A stretch of DNA of 64,000 nt from Marinospirillum perlucidum (GCF_003336805.1 NZ_QFWJ01000002.1:1-64000), one strand, 5' to 3'. Shown: positions 27,749-39,494, counted from the first letter of the stretch. Notes: a model not told the origin generated them from the sequence alone. Numbers and translations are program-made.

Positions 27749-30388
27749 TTAGAGGCTACGCTCAACCTTAACCTTGTCAAAGACCTCAATTTTGTCGCCT
27801 ACTTTGACATCATTGTAGTTCTTGACGCCGATACCACACTCCATACCGCTACGGACTTCGTTGGCATCATCCTTGTAACGACGCAGGGATTCCAGCTCGC
27901 CTTCGTAGATGACCACGTTGTCACGCAGCACGCGGATTTTCTTGTTGCGGTAAACCGTACCTTCCACAACCATACAACCGGCAACCTGGCCGAATTTAGG
28001 TGAACGGAATACATCACGGACTTCAGCGATACCGACAATATCTTCACGATACTCGGGGGCCAGCATCCCGGACATGGCCTGCTTAACCTGGTCGATCAGC
28101 TCATAAATGATGCTGTAGTAGCGCAGATCGATATCTTCGCGCTCGACGATCGCCTTGGCAGCCGCATCAGCACGGACATTAAAGCCGAGCAGGATGGCAT
28201 CGGAAGCCAGTGCCAGGTTGGCATCGGTTTCAGTAATACCACCAACACCGGAAGAAACGATGTTGACCTTGACCTCATCGGTCTCCAGGTCTTTCAGCGC
28301 ACCGATAATGGCTTCGACAGAACCGCGAACATCCGACTTGAGGATGATGTTGACGCTGGCGGTTTCGCCCTGTTCCATCTGGTTGAAGACATTTTCCAGC
28401 TTGGCTTTCTGCTGACGAGCCAACTTGACTTCACGATACTTGCCTTGACGGAAGAGAGCCACTTCACGGGCCTTCTTCTCATCCTGAACGACCGTAAATT
28501 CATCGCCTGCTTCAGGTGTACCATCCAGACCCAGGATCTCGACTGGGATTGAAGGACCGGCAGATTCAGTTTGCTTGCCGTTCTCATCGATCAGGGCGCG
28601 AACACGGCCATAGTTGAGACCTGCCAGAACGATGTCGCCCTTCTTGAGGGTACCATTCTGAACCAGAACTGTAGCTACAGGACCACGACCCTTGTCCAGA
28701 CGTGATTCAACGACAACACCCTTGCCAGGTGCTTCAGGTACGGCTGTCAGTTCCAGAATTTCGGATTGCAGCAGTACCGCTTCCAGAAGCTCATCAACAC
28801 CCTGCCCTGCTTTGGCAGAGACAGGTACAAAAGGCGTATCACCACCCCAGTCTTCTGGAATCACTTCATGCTGGGACAGCTCATTCTTGATTCGGTCTGG
28901 ATCAGCGCCTTCTTTGTCCATCTTGTTAACCGCAACCACCAGTGGCACATTGCCTGCTTTGGCGTGCTGAACGGCTTCAATGGTCTGAGGCATAACACCA
29001 TCATCAGCGGCAACAACCAGGATAACGACGTCGGTTGCCTTGGCACCGCGAGCACGCATGGCGGTAAAGGCAGCGTGGCCAGGTGTATCCAGGAAGGTAA
29101 CCATGTTGTTATCGCTGGTTTCCACATGGTAGGCACCGATATGCTGGGTAATACCACCCGCCTCAGCATCGGCAACCTTAGCCGTACGGATATAATCCAG
29201 CAGCGAGGTTTTACCATGGTCAACGTGACCCATTACGGTAACAACTGGCGCACGAGTGATGGCTTCACCCTCGTAGCTGATGTTTTCCAGCACCTCGTCT
29301 TCTATAGCATTTTCTTTTTGCAGCTTGGGCGTGTGGCCCATTTCTTCAACGACGATGGCGGCGGTGTCTTGATCGATGACCTGGTTGATAGTGGCCATGG
29401 CCCCCATCTTGAACATCACCTTGATCACTTCAGCACCCTTGATGGCCATGCGATCAGCCAGATCGGCCACAGTGATGCTTTCAGGAATCAAGACTTCACG
29501 CTTAATGGGCGCAGTCGGCTTTTCAAAACCGTGCTTCTTGGGTCCGCCAGCACCGGCATTACGGCGTCCGCCCTTGCGTTTGTCATCCTTGTTGCCACGA
29601 CGGCTCAGGCGACGATCTTCAAAGTCCTCGTCACGCTTGCCACCTTTACGGCCACCCGCTGATTTGCGGTTTCCGGGTTTACTATGCTTGGGCTTGTCTT
29701 CGCTGACTTTAGCGCTTTTCGGCAAGTCCACCTCCGGTTCTTCACCTGGTGTTTCATCAGCGCCGACAACGACAGGATTGGCTCTCGCCTTGCGTGCCTT
29801 TTCTGCACGACGTTTTTCTTCCTGTTTGCGGCGTTCTTTGTCAGCCTCAGATTCTTTCTGGGCTTCACTTTCTTCTGCTGCTGCAGGCTGTTTGGCCTTG
29901 GATTCCTGTTCAGCACGACGGGCAGCTTCTTCGGCTTCCAGCTGCTTGCGAGCAGCTTCTTCTGCAGCCTTGCGTTCCTGCTCAACAGCTTGACGCTTGG
30001 CTTCTGCTTCCGCCTCTGCCTGCTTGAGCGCTTCCGCTTCAGAAGCCTTGCGTTTGGCTTCTTCTTCGGCCTGCTGATTCTTATCTTGAGCGGATTCAAC
30101 TTCACTGCGCTTGACGAAAGTACGTTTTTTACGCACTTCAACATTGACGCTCTTACGACCGTCGGTCTTTAACTGCTGAGTAACCTTACGCGTCATGGTA
30201 ATCCGCGTGGGTTCATCGCCACTTCCCGAGTTACGCTTTAAAAAGCTCAGCAGCTTTTCCTTATCCTTTTCTGAAACCTTCTGGTCAGCACTCTTGTGAG
30301 GCAGGCCGGCTTCTTGCATTTGTTCCAGCAGGCGTCCGACAGGTTTGCCGATCGCATCTGCAAAATCTTTTACACTTGTTTCTGCCAT
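27749..30388 (-). CDS. infB: Translation initiation factor IF-2
   Basis: GTPase that places initiator tRNA in the ribosomal P site. The 879-residue protein has an N-terminal IF2_N module (to about 55), a long charged region rich in Ala, Glu, Lys and Arg (about 95-300), then the G domain with GHVDHGKTS (about 386-394), DTPGH, NKMD and the following beta barrels and C2 domain. Length fits Pseudomonas/enteric IF-2. It follows nusA by 32 bases. Confidence 0.97.
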   Translation of the reverse strand: MAETSVKDFADAIGKPVGRLLEQMQEAGLPHKSADQKVSEKDKEKLLSFLKRNSGSGDEPTRITMTRKVTQQLKTDGRKSVNVEVRKKRTFVKRSEVESAQDKNQQAEEEAKRKASEAEALKQAEAEAEAKRQAVEQERKAAEEAARKQLEAEEAARRAEQESKAKQPAAAEESEAQKESEADKERRKQEEKRRAEKARKARANPVVVGADETPGEEPEVDLPKSAKVSEDKPKHSKPGNRKSAGGRKGGKRDEDFEDRRLSRRGNKDDKRKGGRRNAGAGGPKKHGFEKPTAPIKREVLIPESITVADLADRMAIKGAEVIKVMFKMGAMATINQVIDQDTAAIVVEEMGHTPKLQKENAIEDEVLENISYEGEAITRAPVVTVMGHVDHGKTSLLDYIRTAKVADAEAGGITQHIGAYHVETSDNNMVTFLDTPGHAAFTAMRARGAKATDVVILVVAADDGVMPQTIEAVQHAKAGNVPLVVAVNKMDKEGADPDRIKNELSQHEVIPEDWGGDTPFVPVSAKAGQGVDELLEAVLLQSEILELTAVPEAPGKGVVVESRLDKGRGPVATVLVQNGTLKKGDIVLAGLNYGRVRALIDENGKQTESAGPSIPVEILGLDGTPEAGDEFTVVQDEKKAREVALFRQGKYREVKLARQQKAKLENVFNQMEQGETASVNIILKSDVRGSVEAIIGALKDLETDEVKVNIVSSGVGGITETDANLALASDAILLGFNVRADAAAKAIVEREDIDLRYYSIIYELIDQVKQAMSGMLAPEYREDIVGIAEVRDVFRSPKFGQVAGCMVVEGTVYRNKKIRVLRDNVVIYEGELESLRRYKDDANEVRSGMECGIGVKNYNDVKVGDKIEVFDKVKVERSL

Positions 30389-30420
30389 TATCCATCTCCT
30401 CTAACTACGACCCGCTGCGT

Positions 30421-31908
30421 TCAAGCCTCATCTTCAAACCAGTGAGCACGGGCAGCCATGATTAATTTACCCGCTCGCTCTTCGGTCATAGCCTCGATAT
30501 CCATAAGGTCGTCAATGGATTGCTCGGCGAGATCATCAAGGGTGGTAATTTGCCTGCTAGCAAGAACAGAAGCCAGGGTTCTGTCCATGCCGTCCAGGTT
30601 CAGCAGGGCTTCATCAGGCTGGGCTTCGGCCAGCGCTTCTTCTGAAGCAATTTCCAGGGTCAAGAGTTCATCCTTGGCACGCCGACGCAGCTCGTTTACC
30701 AGGTCTTCATCCAAACCGTCAATTTCCAGGAATTCTTCTACCGGCACATAGGCAACCTCTTCCAGGCCAGTAAAACCTTCTTCGACCAGCAGACGAGCGA
30801 GATCTTCATCAACATCCAGGTGCTGGATAAAGAATTGGATCATGTTGTCCATTTCCTGCTCTTGTTTGCCACTGGCTTCTTCTTCGGTCATCACATTCAA
30901 TCGCCAACCAGTCAACTCGCGGGCCAGTTTGACATTCTGACCATTGCGGCCGATGGCCTGGGCCAGATTGTCCTCAGCAACAGCGACATCCATGGAATGG
31001 GCATCTTCATCAACAATGATGGAGGCCACATCCGCTGGTGCCATGGCGTTGATAACCAATTGGGCCGGATTATCGTCCCAGAGGACAATATCCACCCTTT
31101 CATTGTGCAGTTCTGTGGAAACGGCCTGCACACGTGAACCGCGCATGCCAACGCAGGCACCCACGGGATCAATTCTGCGATCATTGGTTTTGACCGCTAT
31201 CTTGGCGCGTGAACCCGGATCGCGGGCAGCACCACGAATTTCGATCAACTGCTCGGAGATTTCCGGCACCTCGATCTTGAAGAGCTCGATGATCATCTCC
31301 GGACAGGTGCGTGAAAGAATCAACTGGGAGCCGCGATTATTCGGGTTCACATCCAGCAGAATAGCTCTGACACGATCATTCATCCGGAACTTCTCACCGG
31401 GAATCATTTCGTGGCGTGACAGATAGGCTTCTGCATTGCCGCCCAGATCAACGATTACGCCATCGCGAGTGGTCTTCTTGACCAGGCCGGAAACCAGTTG
31501 GCCTTGCTGTTCGATGTACTGGCGAACCACTTCTGCCCGTTCAGCTTCACGAACCTTTTGCACGATGACCTGTTTGGCCGTTTGTGCCGCGATCCGGCCA
31601 AATTCGATGGATTCGATTTCTTCCTCGCGAACATCGCCTACGACCAGACCCTGTTCTTTGACATCGGAAGCGGCCAGTTCGCAATCGGGATCGGTGTAAT
31701 CTTCGTCATCGACCACTGTCCAGCGGCGAAAGGTATCGTATTCACCGGTCTTGCGGTCAATGCTGACACGAATGTCCACGCCATCTTCCATAAAGCGTTT
31801 CCGGGTTGCACTGGCAAGTGCTGCTTCTATCGCCTCGAAAATGGTGTCCTTGGGTACGCCCTTTTCATTGGAGACGGCATCCACTACTAATAGTATTTCT
31901 TTACTCAT
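30421..31908 (-). CDS. nusA: Transcription termination/antitermination protein NusA
   Basis: Binds RNA polymerase and nascent RNA, affecting pausing, termination and rRNA antitermination. The 495-residue protein has the N-terminal polymerase-binding domain, an S1 domain near 135-200, two KH domains (about 205-345, with [12 protein letters not shown] and [12 protein letters not shown]) and two acidic C-terminal repeats (about 365-490) as in E. coli. It lies between rimP and infB in the classical operon. Confidence 0.97.
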   Translation of the reverse strand: MSKEILLVVDAVSNEKGVPKDTIFEAIEAALASATRKRFMEDGVDIRVSIDRKTGEYDTFRRWTVVDDEDYTDPDCELAASDVKEQGLVVGDVREEEIESIEFGRIAAQTAKQVIVQKVREAERAEVVRQYIEQQGQLVSGLVKKTTRDGVIVDLGGNAEAYLSRHEMIPGEKFRMNDRVRAILLDVNPNNRGSQLILSRTCPEMIIELFKIEVPEISEQLIEIRGAARDPGSRAKIAVKTNDRRIDPVGACVGMRGSRVQAVSTELHNERVDIVLWDDNPAQLVINAMAPADVASIIVDEDAHSMDVAVAEDNLAQAIGRNGQNVKLARELTGWRLNVMTEEEASGKQEQEMDNMIQFFIQHLDVDEDLARLLVEEGFTGLEEVAYVPVEEFLEIDGLDEDLVNELRRRAKDELLTLEIASEEALAEAQPDEALLNLDGMDRTLASVLASRQITTLDDLAEQSIDDLMDIEAMTEERAGKLIMAARAHWFEDEA

Positions 31909-31927
31909 GCCTTGGCCTCTTGAAAAA

Positions 31928-32407
31928 CTATCCCTGATTTTTCTTTTCTTGCTTCAGGGTAGGTTTAATTCTTGCCTGATCAATTGTTTCTACGGGAAAA
32001 CAAATCTCTTCGTCATCAATCTGAATGATCACTTCATCTTCTTCGATACCCTTGAGCAGGCCTGAAAACTTACGCTGGCCTTCGTAGGGCAATCTTAGCT
32101 TGATCTGCACCTGTTCGCCTGCACAGCGCTGATAGTGCTCCAGCTTGAACAAGGAACGGTCCATTCCTGGAGAAGAAACCTCCAGGGTATATTCACTGGC
32201 GATGGGGTCTTCAACGTCCATCAATGCACTGATTTGACGGCTAACCTGGGCGCAATGGTCCACCGTGATGCCGTCATCACTATCAATATAGACACGCAAA
32301 AGGGTATGACGTCCGCGCCCACCGAATTCAAGGCCCCAGAACTCGAAGCCCAGCGATTGCACGACCGGCTCTATGAGTTGCTCAAGTAGTTTATCTTTAC
32401 TTGCCAC
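31928..32407 (-). CDS. rimP: Ribosome maturation factor RimP
   Basis: Needed for 30S subunit maturation. The 159-residue product contains the family core [38 protein letters not shown]-like [24 protein letters not shown] at 32407 is the chosen start, with GGAG 7 bases upstream and the same beginning as E. coli RimP; the upstream extension reads across the tRNA terminator region. First protein gene of the nusA-infB operon. Confidence 0.94.
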   Translation of the reverse strand: MASKDKLLEQLIEPVVQSLGFEFWGLEFGGRGRHTLLRVYIDSDDGITVDHCAQVSRQISALMDVEDPIASEYTLEVSSPGMDRSLFKLEHYQRCAGEQVQIKLRLPYEGQRKFSGLLKGIEEDEVIIQIDDEEICFPVETIDQARIKPTLKQEKKNQG

Positions 32408-32512
32408 GGAAAAGCTCCAGCTTTCTGCCTCAGGAGGTGGATGGTCACCAGGCCGGAAAACTTCGAAGGATGGTTGTAAGGCACCGCCAGCGCGAAGACT
32501 TTTTCGACCTAA

Positions 32513-32541
32513 CAAAAAGCCCCTTAAAAAAGGGGCTTTCG
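32513..32541 (-). terminator. Terminator between tRNA-fMet and rimP
   Basis: Stem AAAGCCCCTT (32516-32525) and AAGGGGCTTT (32530-32539) with T-run on the minus strand. It would end the tRNA transcript; some read-through or a separate promoter must serve rimP-nusA. Confidence 0.75.
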
Positions 32542-32549
32542 ATAAATCT

Positions 32550-32626
<77 letters not shown>

Positions 32627-32685
32627 TCAGAGGAAAGTACTATACAGACAGAGCTAGCCAAGGTCAAGCTAACTCTTTAAAGGCT

Positions 32686-32771
32686 TGGTGCCGAAGGCGG
32701 GACTCGAACCCGCACGGCCTGTGGCCACCACCCCCTCAAGATGGCGTGTCTACCAGTTCCACCACTTCGGC
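32686..32771 (-). tRNA. tRNA-Leu (GAG)
   Basis: An 86-base class II tRNA with a long variable arm, anticodon loop CTTGAGG giving anticodon GAG, T-loop GGTTCGAGTCC and encoded CCA. It closely resembles E. coli tRNA-Leu(GAG). It is between secG and tRNA-fMet, as in Pseudomonas. Confidence 0.95.
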
Positions 32772-32873
32772 TTGTAGGACTTGCCTTGCTCATGTTGCCG
32801 GGAGGCAACTCATTGCAAGGCGGGCAAATGATAGTGGGGTCACCCGGCGTTGGCAACCCCTAATCCAAAAAAA

Positions 32874-33197
32874 TTACTCTTGCTCGTCATCCAGAAGGGG
32901 CAACTGCTCCTGCTGGGACTGCTCTTCAATAACTTCCTGCGAGGGAACGCCAGCGTCTTCTGCATACTGCTGGTTAGCCATAACCGCCAAAAGCAGGCTG
33001 GTCGCAAAAAAACCAGTTGCCAGAATCGCGGTCATCTTGCCCAGAAAACCCAGGGGACCCAGGCTACCAAACACGGTATTGGAAGCACCGCCACCAAAGG
33101 AGGCACCTGCTTCAGCACCTTTACCCTGCTGCAGCAAAATAAGAACAACCAGGCCTGCGGCCAGAAGCACATGTATACCTAAAACCAAACTTTGCAT
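32874..33197 (-). CDS. secG: Protein translocase subunit SecG
   Basis: Small subunit of the SecYEG channel. The 107-residue protein has two transmembrane helices (about 3-22 and 53-75), the loop QQGKGAEAGASFGGGASNTVFGS between them, and an acidic C-terminus. It lies 6 bases downstream of tpiA and upstream of the two tRNA genes. Confidence 0.94.
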   Translation of the reverse strand: MQSLVLGIHVLLAAGLVVLILLQQGKGAEAGASFGGGASNTVFGSLGPLGFLGKMTAILATGFFATSLLLAVMANQQYAEDAGVPSQEVIEEQSQQEQLPLLDDEQE

Positions 33198-33203
33198 AGC
33201 TTA

Positions 33204-33950
33204 TCAACCTGCTGCGTGTGCAATTGCTAAAAACTGACCGGCATCCAGAGATGCGCCGCCAATCAACCCGCCATCGATATCCGGCATCGAAAACAGTGAT
33301 GCCGCATTTTCTGCTTTCACACTGCCGCCATAGAGGAGGAGTGCCTGCTCTGCTAACTGCCCATCCTGCTCAGCGATGGCCTTCCGTATCAGAGCATGTA
33401 CTTCTTGCGCTTCTTCTGGCGAAGCACTCAAACCGGTACCTATCGCCCAAACAGGCTCGTAGGCAAAAACCACCTTAACCAACTCCTCACTGGAAAAGGC
33501 GGTCAAAATGGCCTTCACCTGCTCAAGAACAACATCGCGCGTCTTCCCAGCTTCACGTTCACCCAGGGTTTCACCGACACAAACAACTGGTTTCAACCCC
33601 TGGGCAAGCGCCTGACCAGCTTTTTCAACGACCAGAGCATCCGTCTCCTTTTGATATTGACGGCGCTCAGAATGGCCGAGAAGAACATATTCAACACCCA
33701 AGTCTGCCAGCATACTGGCAGCCACTTCGCCGGTATAGGCTCCTTCTGGCGTGGCCGCACAATCCTGTGCGCCCAAAGCCACATCAGTGCTCTTGAGTTT
33801 TTCTGCAGCCAGCGGCAGGTAGGGATGCGGTGGACACACCAAGAGACGACAAGCCAAACCCTTTTCCTGGGCAACTGGATCCAGCAAGCGCTCAAGCAGC
33901 TCACGGCTAGCATTCATCTTCCAGTTTCCAGCTACCAGTTTCTGTCGCAT
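33204..33950 (-). CDS. tpiA: Triosephosphate isomerase
   Basis: Interconverts dihydroxyacetone phosphate and glyceraldehyde-3-phosphate. The 248-residue TIM barrel has K11 in AGNWKMN, catalytic H93 in LLGHSERR and E165 in YEPVWAIGTG, and phosphate-binding GGSVK. The ATG at 33950 is chosen; GGA lies 7 bases upstream and the product begins like other TpiA proteins. An ATG four codons earlier has a poorer site. Confidence 0.96.
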   Translation of the reverse strand: MRQKLVAGNWKMNASRELLERLLDPVAQEKGLACRLLVCPPHPYLPLAAEKLKSTDVALGAQDCAATPEGAYTGEVAASMLADLGVEYVLLGHSERRQYQKETDALVVEKAGQALAQGLKPVVCVGETLGEREAGKTRDVVLEQVKAILTAFSSEELVKVVFAYEPVWAIGTGLSASPEEAQEVHALIRKAIAEQDGQLAEQALLLYGGSVKAENAASLFSMPDIDGGLIGGASLDAGQFLAIAHAAG

Positions 33951-34008
33951 TGAGTCATCCACTTTGGTTAATCAAGGCGGGGAATTCTATTAAAAAAGCC
34001 GCCTAACC

Positions 34009-35349
34009 TCAACCTGCAATCTCGGCAACCAGGGCTGCTATTTCCTCTGCCAGAGCCTGAACCTCTTCTTCCTTGTCACCTTCGACCATTACCCTTAGAA
34101 GTGGCTCTGTCCCCGAGGGCCTCAAGAGAACGCGTCCACGGCCATCGAGCCGGGCTTCTACTTCTTCAACCTTAGCCAGAATTTGTGGATGCCTCAGCAG
34201 AGCATCTTTTTTCGCACTGGTCTTAACATTAACCAATGCCTGCGGCATCTTGTTGATGGACTGCAACCATCCCTCCAGGCGCCGCCCACTTTCGTTCAGG
34301 GCTTGCAATACCTGCAAGGCAGCGACAATACCATCTCCAGTTGACTGCACATGCCGACAGATGAGGTGTCCCGAGCCCTCACCACCCAGCAGCCAACCTC
34401 TTTCCTGCAACTCAGCCATGACATAACGGTCACCAACCTTGGCGCGTGCAAAAGGAATATCCAATTCCTGGAAAGCCAGCTCTATTCCAAGATTGGTCAT
34501 AAGCGTACCCACGACGCCACCCTGCAACTCGCCCTTTTCCTTCATATGCCGAGCCAGGATATAAAGCAGCTCATCACCATCCACGAGTCGGCCGGTTGAA
34601 GTCACCATCACCAGGCGGTCGCCATCACCATCAAAAGCCACGCCTAAATCAGCACCAACTTCCAACACGCGCGCCTGCAAAGCCAAGGGCTTGGTTGAAC
34701 CAAACCCTTTATTGATATTCAAACCATCGGGCTTGGCTCCAATTACATCCACTTCCGCGCCCAATTCTTCAAAGACATCCGGGGCGATATGGTAGGTAGC
34801 ACCATGGGCACAATCGACGACCAGTTTTAAGCCCTTGAGACTGGCACTGAAGGGCAGGGTATTCTTGCAGAATTCAATATAGCGCCCTGCCGCATCGGCA
34901 ATACGTCTGGCCTTGCCCAGTTGAGCCGGGGCCGCTGTTTCTAGCGGTTGCTCCAACCAGCTCTCGATTTCCAGCTCCGTTTCATCAGGCAGTTTTTCAC
35001 CCGTTGCCGAGAAAAACTTGATGCCATTATCTTCAAAAGGGTTGTGGGAGGCGCTGATCACGATACCGGCATCGGCGTGAAAGGTTTGCGTCAGATAAGC
35101 AATTCCCGGGGTCGGCATGGGGCCCAAGAGATACACATCAACCCCGGCTGAAGACAGGCCTGCCTCCAGGGCTGATTCCAGCATATAGCCGGATAGACGG
35201 GTATCCTTGCCAATTAGAATGCGCTTTTTTCCCTGACGAGCGAAAACCTTGCCTGCGGCCCAGCCCAGCTTGAGAATAAAATCAGGTGTAATCGGTGTCT
35301 GACCCACTCGGCCTCGAATACCATCTGTTCCAAAATATTGTCTTGTCAT
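34009..35349 (-). CDS. glmM: Phosphoglucosamine mutase
   Basis: Converts glucosamine-6-phosphate to glucosamine-1-phosphate for peptidoglycan and LPS precursors. The 446-residue protein begins with the typical FGTDGIRG, has the phosphoserine in ISASHNP (S101), the metal site DGDGDR near 240, GGEGSGH and the C-terminal phosphate loop [10 protein letters not shown]. Between folP and tpiA as in E. coli/Pseudomonas. Confidence 0.97.
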   Translation of the reverse strand: MTRQYFGTDGIRGRVGQTPITPDFILKLGWAAGKVFARQGKKRILIGKDTRLSGYMLESALEAGLSSAGVDVYLLGPMPTPGIAYLTQTFHADAGIVISASHNPFEDNGIKFFSATGEKLPDETELEIESWLEQPLETAAPAQLGKARRIADAAGRYIEFCKNTLPFSASLKGLKLVVDCAHGATYHIAPDVFEELGAEVDVIGAKPDGLNINKGFGSTKPLALQARVLEVGADLGVAFDGDGDRLVMVTSTGRLVDGDELLYILARHMKEKGELQGGVVGTLMTNLGIELAFQELDIPFARAKVGDRYVMAELQERGWLLGGEGSGHLICRHVQSTGDGIVAALQVLQALNESGRRLEGWLQSINKMPQALVNVKTSAKKDALLRHPQILAKVEEVEARLDGRGRVLLRPSGTEPLLRVMVEGDKEEEVQALAEEIAALVAEIAG

Positions 35350-35361
35350 CTAGCTATTCGC

Positions 35362-36201
35362 TCATTCTTTTTCTGTCAAAGCTTGCCAAATACTCAGTGC
35401 GTCTTTTAGTCCGGCCACATCATGGACACGCAATAACTGCGCGCCTTTTTGCGCAGCCAGGAGGTGGGCAGTCACACTGGCCACCTCTCTTTCTTCCACT
35501 GGCCTTCCGGTAAGCTCACCCAGCATCTTTTTGCGCGACATCCCCACTAAAAGCGGGCGCCCCAGTTCATGCAAGGCTTCCAATTGATTCAGTAGCGTTA
35601 AATTATGATCCAGGTTCTTGGCAAAGCCAAAACCCGGGTCCAGCAGCAATCGCTCTTCTGCAATACCAGCAGCCTGGCACGCCTCGATTCTTGATCTTAA
35701 AAAAGCTATCACTTCTGCAACCAGATTCTGGTAACTGGCTTGCTGTTGCATACTACCCGGCTCACCTTTCATATGCATCAAACAAATCGGTAGGCCTGTC
35801 GCTGCAGCGGCTTCCAGTGCACCAGGACGACTCAAGGCTCTGACATCATTTATCAGATCCGCCCCTCTGGCAGCTGCTTCTCGCATCAGCTCGGGATTAC
35901 TGGTATCGATGGAGATCCAGGCATCGGTTTCCTGGCGCAAGGCTTCCAGAACAGGCAGGACTCGATCCATTTCTTCCTGGGAAGCTACCGCCTGGGCACC
36001 CGGGCGGGTGGATTCCCCACCTAGATCCAGCAGACTGGCGCCCTCCTGCTGCAGTTTAATTGCATGGCGCAAGGCCTGGTCGCGCTGATGGTAACGCCCA
36101 CCATCGGAAAACGAATCGGGCGTAACATTCACAATGCCCATGATTTTGGGACGATCCAGAAGAAGCCGCCTTGAAGGCGCCAGGAGTTCAAAAAAGGGCA
36201 T
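35362..36201 (-). CDS. folP: Dihydropteroate synthase
   Basis: Joins p-aminobenzoate to the pterin pyrophosphate; target of sulfonamides. The 279-residue TIM barrel has GIVNVTPDSFSDGG near residues 22-35, DLGGESTRPGA near 58-68 and the ISIDTS and DPGFGFAKN segments. The folP-glmM pair 12 bases apart, downstream of ftsH, is highly conserved in gammaproteobacteria. Confidence 0.97.
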   Translation of the reverse strand: MPFFELLAPSRRLLLDRPKIMGIVNVTPDSFSDGGRYHQRDQALRHAIKLQQEGASLLDLGGESTRPGAQAVASQEEMDRVLPVLEALRQETDAWISIDTSNPELMREAAARGADLINDVRALSRPGALEAAAATGLPICLMHMKGEPGSMQQQASYQNLVAEVIAFLRSRIEACQAAGIAEERLLLDPGFGFAKNLDHNLTLLNQLEALHELGRPLLVGMSRKKMLGELTGRPVEEREVASVTAHLLAAQKGAQLLRVHDVAGLKDALSIWQALTEKE

Positions 36202-36229
36202 ACTGAGGTTTCCTTGCTTGCTTCAAACC

Positions 36230-36256
36230 TAAAAAACCCCGCTGAGCGGGGCTTTT
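36230..36256 (-). terminator. Terminator/attenuator between ftsH and folP
   Basis: CCCCGC (36237-36242) pairs with GCGGGG (36246-36251) around a TGA loop; on the minus strand it is followed by TTTTTT. It sits in the 64-base gap, so ftsH messages probably end here in part. Confidence 0.75.
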
Positions 36257-36265
36257 GCAATCAGA

Positions 36266-38230
36266 TCAGTGAACAGATCCACCCAGTGGATCGCCCGGCT
36301 TACGCTCCGGCTTGTCCTCTTCAGCTTCCTTTTCCTTGTCATCTTCAGAAGCTGCCTGATCTTCTTCTTTGGCTTCCACTGGCAAGCCGCCATCACCGTC
36401 ACCCCAGTCTTTGGGCGGCTCAGGCACCTTGCCATCCATAATCTGGTCAATCTGCTTGGAGTCGATGGTTTCATATTCCATCAAGGCGTCTTTCATCAAC
36501 TCCATCTTGTCGCGATTTTCTTCAAGCAGTCGAGTCGCCTCGGCATAGCATTCATCCAGAATCCTGCGAATTTCAGCATCCAGCAGCTCAGCCGTCTCAT
36601 CACTGACATTGGCCTTGGCACCACCCTGACCGCCACCAACAAAGATTTCACCTTCGTCTTCACTGTAGAGAACCGGTCCAGCTTTTTCAGAGAGGCCCCA
36701 CTTGGTCACCATGTTGCGAGCCATTTTAGTGGCCTGCTGAATGTCATTCTGGGCGCCAGTCGAAACCCACTCAGCACCGTAAAACATCTCTTCGGCAATG
36801 CGCCCGCCATAAGCAGAGGTAATTCGGCTCAACAAATAGCGCTTGCTGTAGGAAACTCGGTCCTCTTCAGGCAGGAACATGGTTACACCCAGTGCGCGCC
36901 CGCGGGGAATAATCGAGACCTTGTAGACTGGATCATGGGCTGGAAGAAGACGCCCGAGAATGGCGTGACCTGCTTCGTGGTAAGCCGTCATGATCTTATC
37001 TTTTTCGGTCATGACCATGGACTTACGCTCAGCCCCCATCATGATCTTGTCCTTGGCCTTTTCAAATTCTTCCATACCGACAAGGCGACGATCATTACGC
37101 GCAGCAAAAAGAGCTGCCTCGTTGACCAGGTTGGCCAAATCAGCCCCTGAAAAGCCAGGGGTGCCGCGAGCAATTAGATTGGCCTTAACATCGTCAGCCA
37201 GCGGCACTTTACGCATATGCACATCAAGAATCTGCTCACGCCCACGGATATCTGGCAGACCAACGACAACTTGACGGTCAAAACGCCCCGGACGCAACAG
37301 TGCCGAGTCAAGCACATCCGGCCGGTTGGTTGCGGCAATCACGATTACACCATCGTTGGGATCGAAACCATCCATTTCGACCAGCAACTGGTTCAGCGTC
37401 TGTTCGCGCTCATCATGACCACCACCCATGCCTGCGCCCCGCTGGCGACCTACGGCATCGATCTCGTCGATAAAGATGATACAGGGCGATTGTTTCTTGG
37501 CCTGCTCAAACATATCCCGAACACGCGAAGCACCTACACCGACGAACATCTCCACAAAATCAGAACCGGAGATAGTAAAGAAGGGCACCTGTGCCTCACC
37601 GGCAACGGCCTTGGCCAAAAGAGTTTTACCCGTACCCGGGCTACCCACCATGAGAACCCCACGTGGAATCTTACCGCCCAGGCGCTGAAATTTGCTGGGA
37701 TCTTTCAGAAAATCGACCAGCTCCTTGACGTCTTCCTTGGCTTCATCACAACCAGCCACATCGGTAAAGGTGGTTTTAATCTGATCCTGAGACAGCAGGC
37801 GCGCTTTGGATTTACCAAAACTCATGGGGCCACCACGGCCACCAGCACCACCGCCACCCTGCATCTGGCGCATAAAGAAGATAAAGATAGCCATAATCAG
37901 CAGGATCGGGAAACTGGCAATCAACAGGCGTGTCCAGATGCTTTGACCTTCCGGCTTGCGACCTTCAACCTGAACATTATTACTCAAGAGGTCATCCATC
38001 AGCTTGGGATCTTCAGCTGCAGGACGCACGGTCTGGAAGCGGCTGCCATCAGAACGCACCCCTTCAATATCATAGCCATCAATAGTGACTTTACGTACCT
38101 GCCCCTGCTGAACTTCCTGGACGAATTGGGAATAGTTCAGACTATTATGGGTTTGCTCAACATTAAAATTATTGAACACGGTCAGTAGGACTGCGGCAAT
38201 TATCAGCCACAGAATGAGATTTTTGGCCAT
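36266..38230 (-). CDS. ftsH: ATP-dependent zinc metalloprotease FtsH
   Basis: Membrane-bound AAA+ protease that degrades misassembled membrane proteins and regulators. The 654-residue product has two N-terminal transmembrane helices (about 4-22 and 98-118) flanking a periplasmic domain, a AAA+ module with Walker A GSPGTGKT (about 192; Pro is more usual in the second position), [10 protein letters not shown], the SRH motif, and the zinc site HEAGH (about 414-418). ATG at 38230 matches the MAKNLILWL start of E. coli; a TTG three codons earlier has the better-spaced GAGGG and may also be used. The acidic C-terminus is long. Confidence 0.96.
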   Translation of the reverse strand: MAKNLILWLIIAAVLLTVFNNFNVEQTHNSLNYSQFVQEVQQGQVRKVTIDGYDIEGVRSDGSRFQTVRPAAEDPKLMDDLLSNNVQVEGRKPEGQSIWTRLLIASFPILLIMAIFIFFMRQMQGGGGAGGRGGPMSFGKSKARLLSQDQIKTTFTDVAGCDEAKEDVKELVDFLKDPSKFQRLGGKIPRGVLMVGSPGTGKTLLAKAVAGEAQVPFFTISGSDFVEMFVGVGASRVRDMFEQAKKQSPCIIFIDEIDAVGRQRGAGMGGGHDEREQTLNQLLVEMDGFDPNDGVIVIAATNRPDVLDSALLRPGRFDRQVVVGLPDIRGREQILDVHMRKVPLADDVKANLIARGTPGFSGADLANLVNEAALFAARNDRRLVGMEEFEKAKDKIMMGAERKSMVMTEKDKIMTAYHEAGHAILGRLLPAHDPVYKVSIIPRGRALGVTMFLPEEDRVSYSKRYLLSRITSAYGGRIAEEMFYGAEWVSTGAQNDIQQATKMARNMVTKWGLSEKAGPVLYSEDEGEIFVGGGQGGAKANVSDETAELLDAEIRRILDECYAEATRLLEENRDKMELMKDALMEYETIDSKQIDQIMDGKVPEPPKDWGDGDGGLPVEAKEEDQAASEDDKEKEAEEDKPERKPGDPLGGSVH

Positions 38231-38330
38231 ATCGTTCAAGGCAATGCCCTCTTGTTTGATCTTGCCTGCTGAGTACAGAAAACAAAAAAGCGGTACAGCT
38301 TTTACTTCTATACTACAGGAATTCCTAAGT

Positions 38331-38353
38331 GAGACCGAACAAAAGTCGGTCTC
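38331..38353. repeat. Inverted repeat in the rlmE-ftsH gap
   Basis: GAGACCGA (38331-38338) and TCGGTCTC (38346-38353) form a perfect 8-bp stem with a 7-base loop. No T-run follows on either strand, so it is not a convincing terminator. It could be an RNA structure in the ftsH leader or a protein-binding palindrome. Confidence 0.4.
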
Positions 38354-38391
38354 GTTCCATTTATCTTTTGTATCAGGCCAATTATTTTTTA

Positions 38392-39012
38392 TTAGCCCTT
38401 AAAACCTCTTGCCAACAAATAAACTTCACGTGATCTGGCCCTTGATGCTTTGGGCTTGCGCGTGAGAACCCGCTGGAAATTCTCTCTTAACATCTTCAGG
38501 TATTCATCATAGCCCTCGCCCTGAAAAACCTTGGCTAGAAAATCGCCACCAGGACGCAAAACCTGTTGCCCCAGATCCAGAGCCAACTCAACCAGGTACA
38601 TGGCTTTGGGCTGATCAATTGCATTCATACCACTGAGATTGGGCGCCATATCCGAAATTACAAGGTCGGCTGGCTCACCTTGCATAGCATCAAGCAAGGC
38701 ATCCAGCACAGAATCTTCGGTAAAATCCCCTTGAATAAACTCGACCCCGGCCAGAGCATCCATGGGCAAGATGTCTGATGCCAGAACACGACCACGCCCC
38801 TGCAAACGATCGGCTGCCAATTGTGACCAGCCACCAGGCGCACTGCCCAGATCTATGACGGTCATACCAGGCTTCAGCAAGTGGTCTTTATCATCGATTT
38901 CTGCCAGCTTGTAGGCTGCTCTGGAACGATAACCATCTTTTTGAGCCTGTTGCACCCAATGATCATCAACATGTTCTTTCAGCCAGGCTGCACTGGTTTT
39001 TGATCGAGCCAC
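38392..39012 (-). CDS. rlmE: 23S rRNA (uridine-2'-O-)-methyltransferase RlmE
   Basis: Methylates U2552 of 23S rRNA (FtsJ/RrmJ). The 206-residue protein has [13 protein letters not shown], the SAM-binding [15 protein letters not shown] near 50-64, SDMAPNLSG and the final catalytic lysine/glutamate region [16 protein letters not shown], consistent with the K-D-K-E tetrad. Upstream of ftsH as in E. coli; divergent from yhbY. Confidence 0.96.
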   Translation of the reverse strand: MARSKTSAAWLKEHVDDHWVQQAQKDGYRSRAAYKLAEIDDKDHLLKPGMTVIDLGSAPGGWSQLAADRLQGRGRVLASDILPMDALAGVEFIQGDFTEDSVLDALLDAMQGEPADLVISDMAPNLSGMNAIDQPKAMYLVELALDLGQQVLRPGGDFLAKVFQGEGYDEYLKMLRENFQRVLTRKPKASRARSREVYLLARGFKG

Positions 39013-39125
39013 GAATACCTCTAGAATGAAAGCTGCTTACCAGGGGATGACCCAGGCAGATACAGGGATTAGAATAGCCGCCAAGCCGACGTATTCAACT
39101 TCGATTTTAAACAGAGTAGATTAAC

Positions 39126-39437
39126 ATGAGCCTTAAAGGCGCACAAAAGAAAGAACTCCGAGCCATTGGCCACTCCCTTAGCCCGGTTATTCTCGTGGGT
39201 GAAGAAGGCCTGACCGAAGGCCTTATCAAAGAAGCGGAAAGAGCACTGAAGGATCACGAATTGATCAAAATCCGTTTCGTGGGGGAAAGAGACGAAAGAG
39301 CTGAAATGATTGCTGAATTGGCTGAAGAGCTGGATGCTGAAGTGATTCAGACAATCGGTAAAATGGGGCTCTTTTTTCGCCGAGCCAAAAAACCCAATCC
39401 CAAGCTCTCCAATCTGCTTAGAAACGGCTTCAACTAA
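39126..39437 (+). CDS. yhbY: CRS1/YhbY-domain RNA-binding protein
   Basis: A 103-residue KH-like RNA-binding protein associated with pre-50S ribosomal particles. It has the family start LKGAQKKELRAIGHSLSPVI, the VGEEGLTEGLI segment containing a GxxG-like turn, and DHELIKIRF. It is divergent from rlmE, the same neighbour as in E. coli and Pseudomonas. Confidence 0.93.
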   Translation: MSLKGAQKKELRAIGHSLSPVILVGEEGLTEGLIKEAERALKDHELIKIRFVGERDERAEMIAELAEELDAEVIQTIGKMGLFFRRAKKPNPKLSNLLRNGFN

Positions 39438-39459
39438 AAAGGCCGAATCGCCGCCTAGA

Positions 39460-39494
39460 CAGGACTGACTCCAGATGCCTGGCAGTCAGCCCTG
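39460..39494. repeat. Long hairpin between yhbY and metK
   Basis: Outer arms 39460-39470 and 39484-39494 pair with one mismatch, and inner CCAG/CTGG (39471-39474, 39479-39482) extend the stem around ATGC with one bulged base. The genes on both sides converge here, so it likely stabilises or ends both messages, but neither strand has an adjoining T-run. Confidence 0.55.

Noticed and set aside
28766-29662. Open frame of 298 codons on the plus strand
   Set aside because: Antisense to infB, no recognisable domain, no ribosome site.
37217-38188. Open frame of 323 codons on the plus strand
   Set aside because: Antisense to ftsH; composition is that of a complementary shadow.
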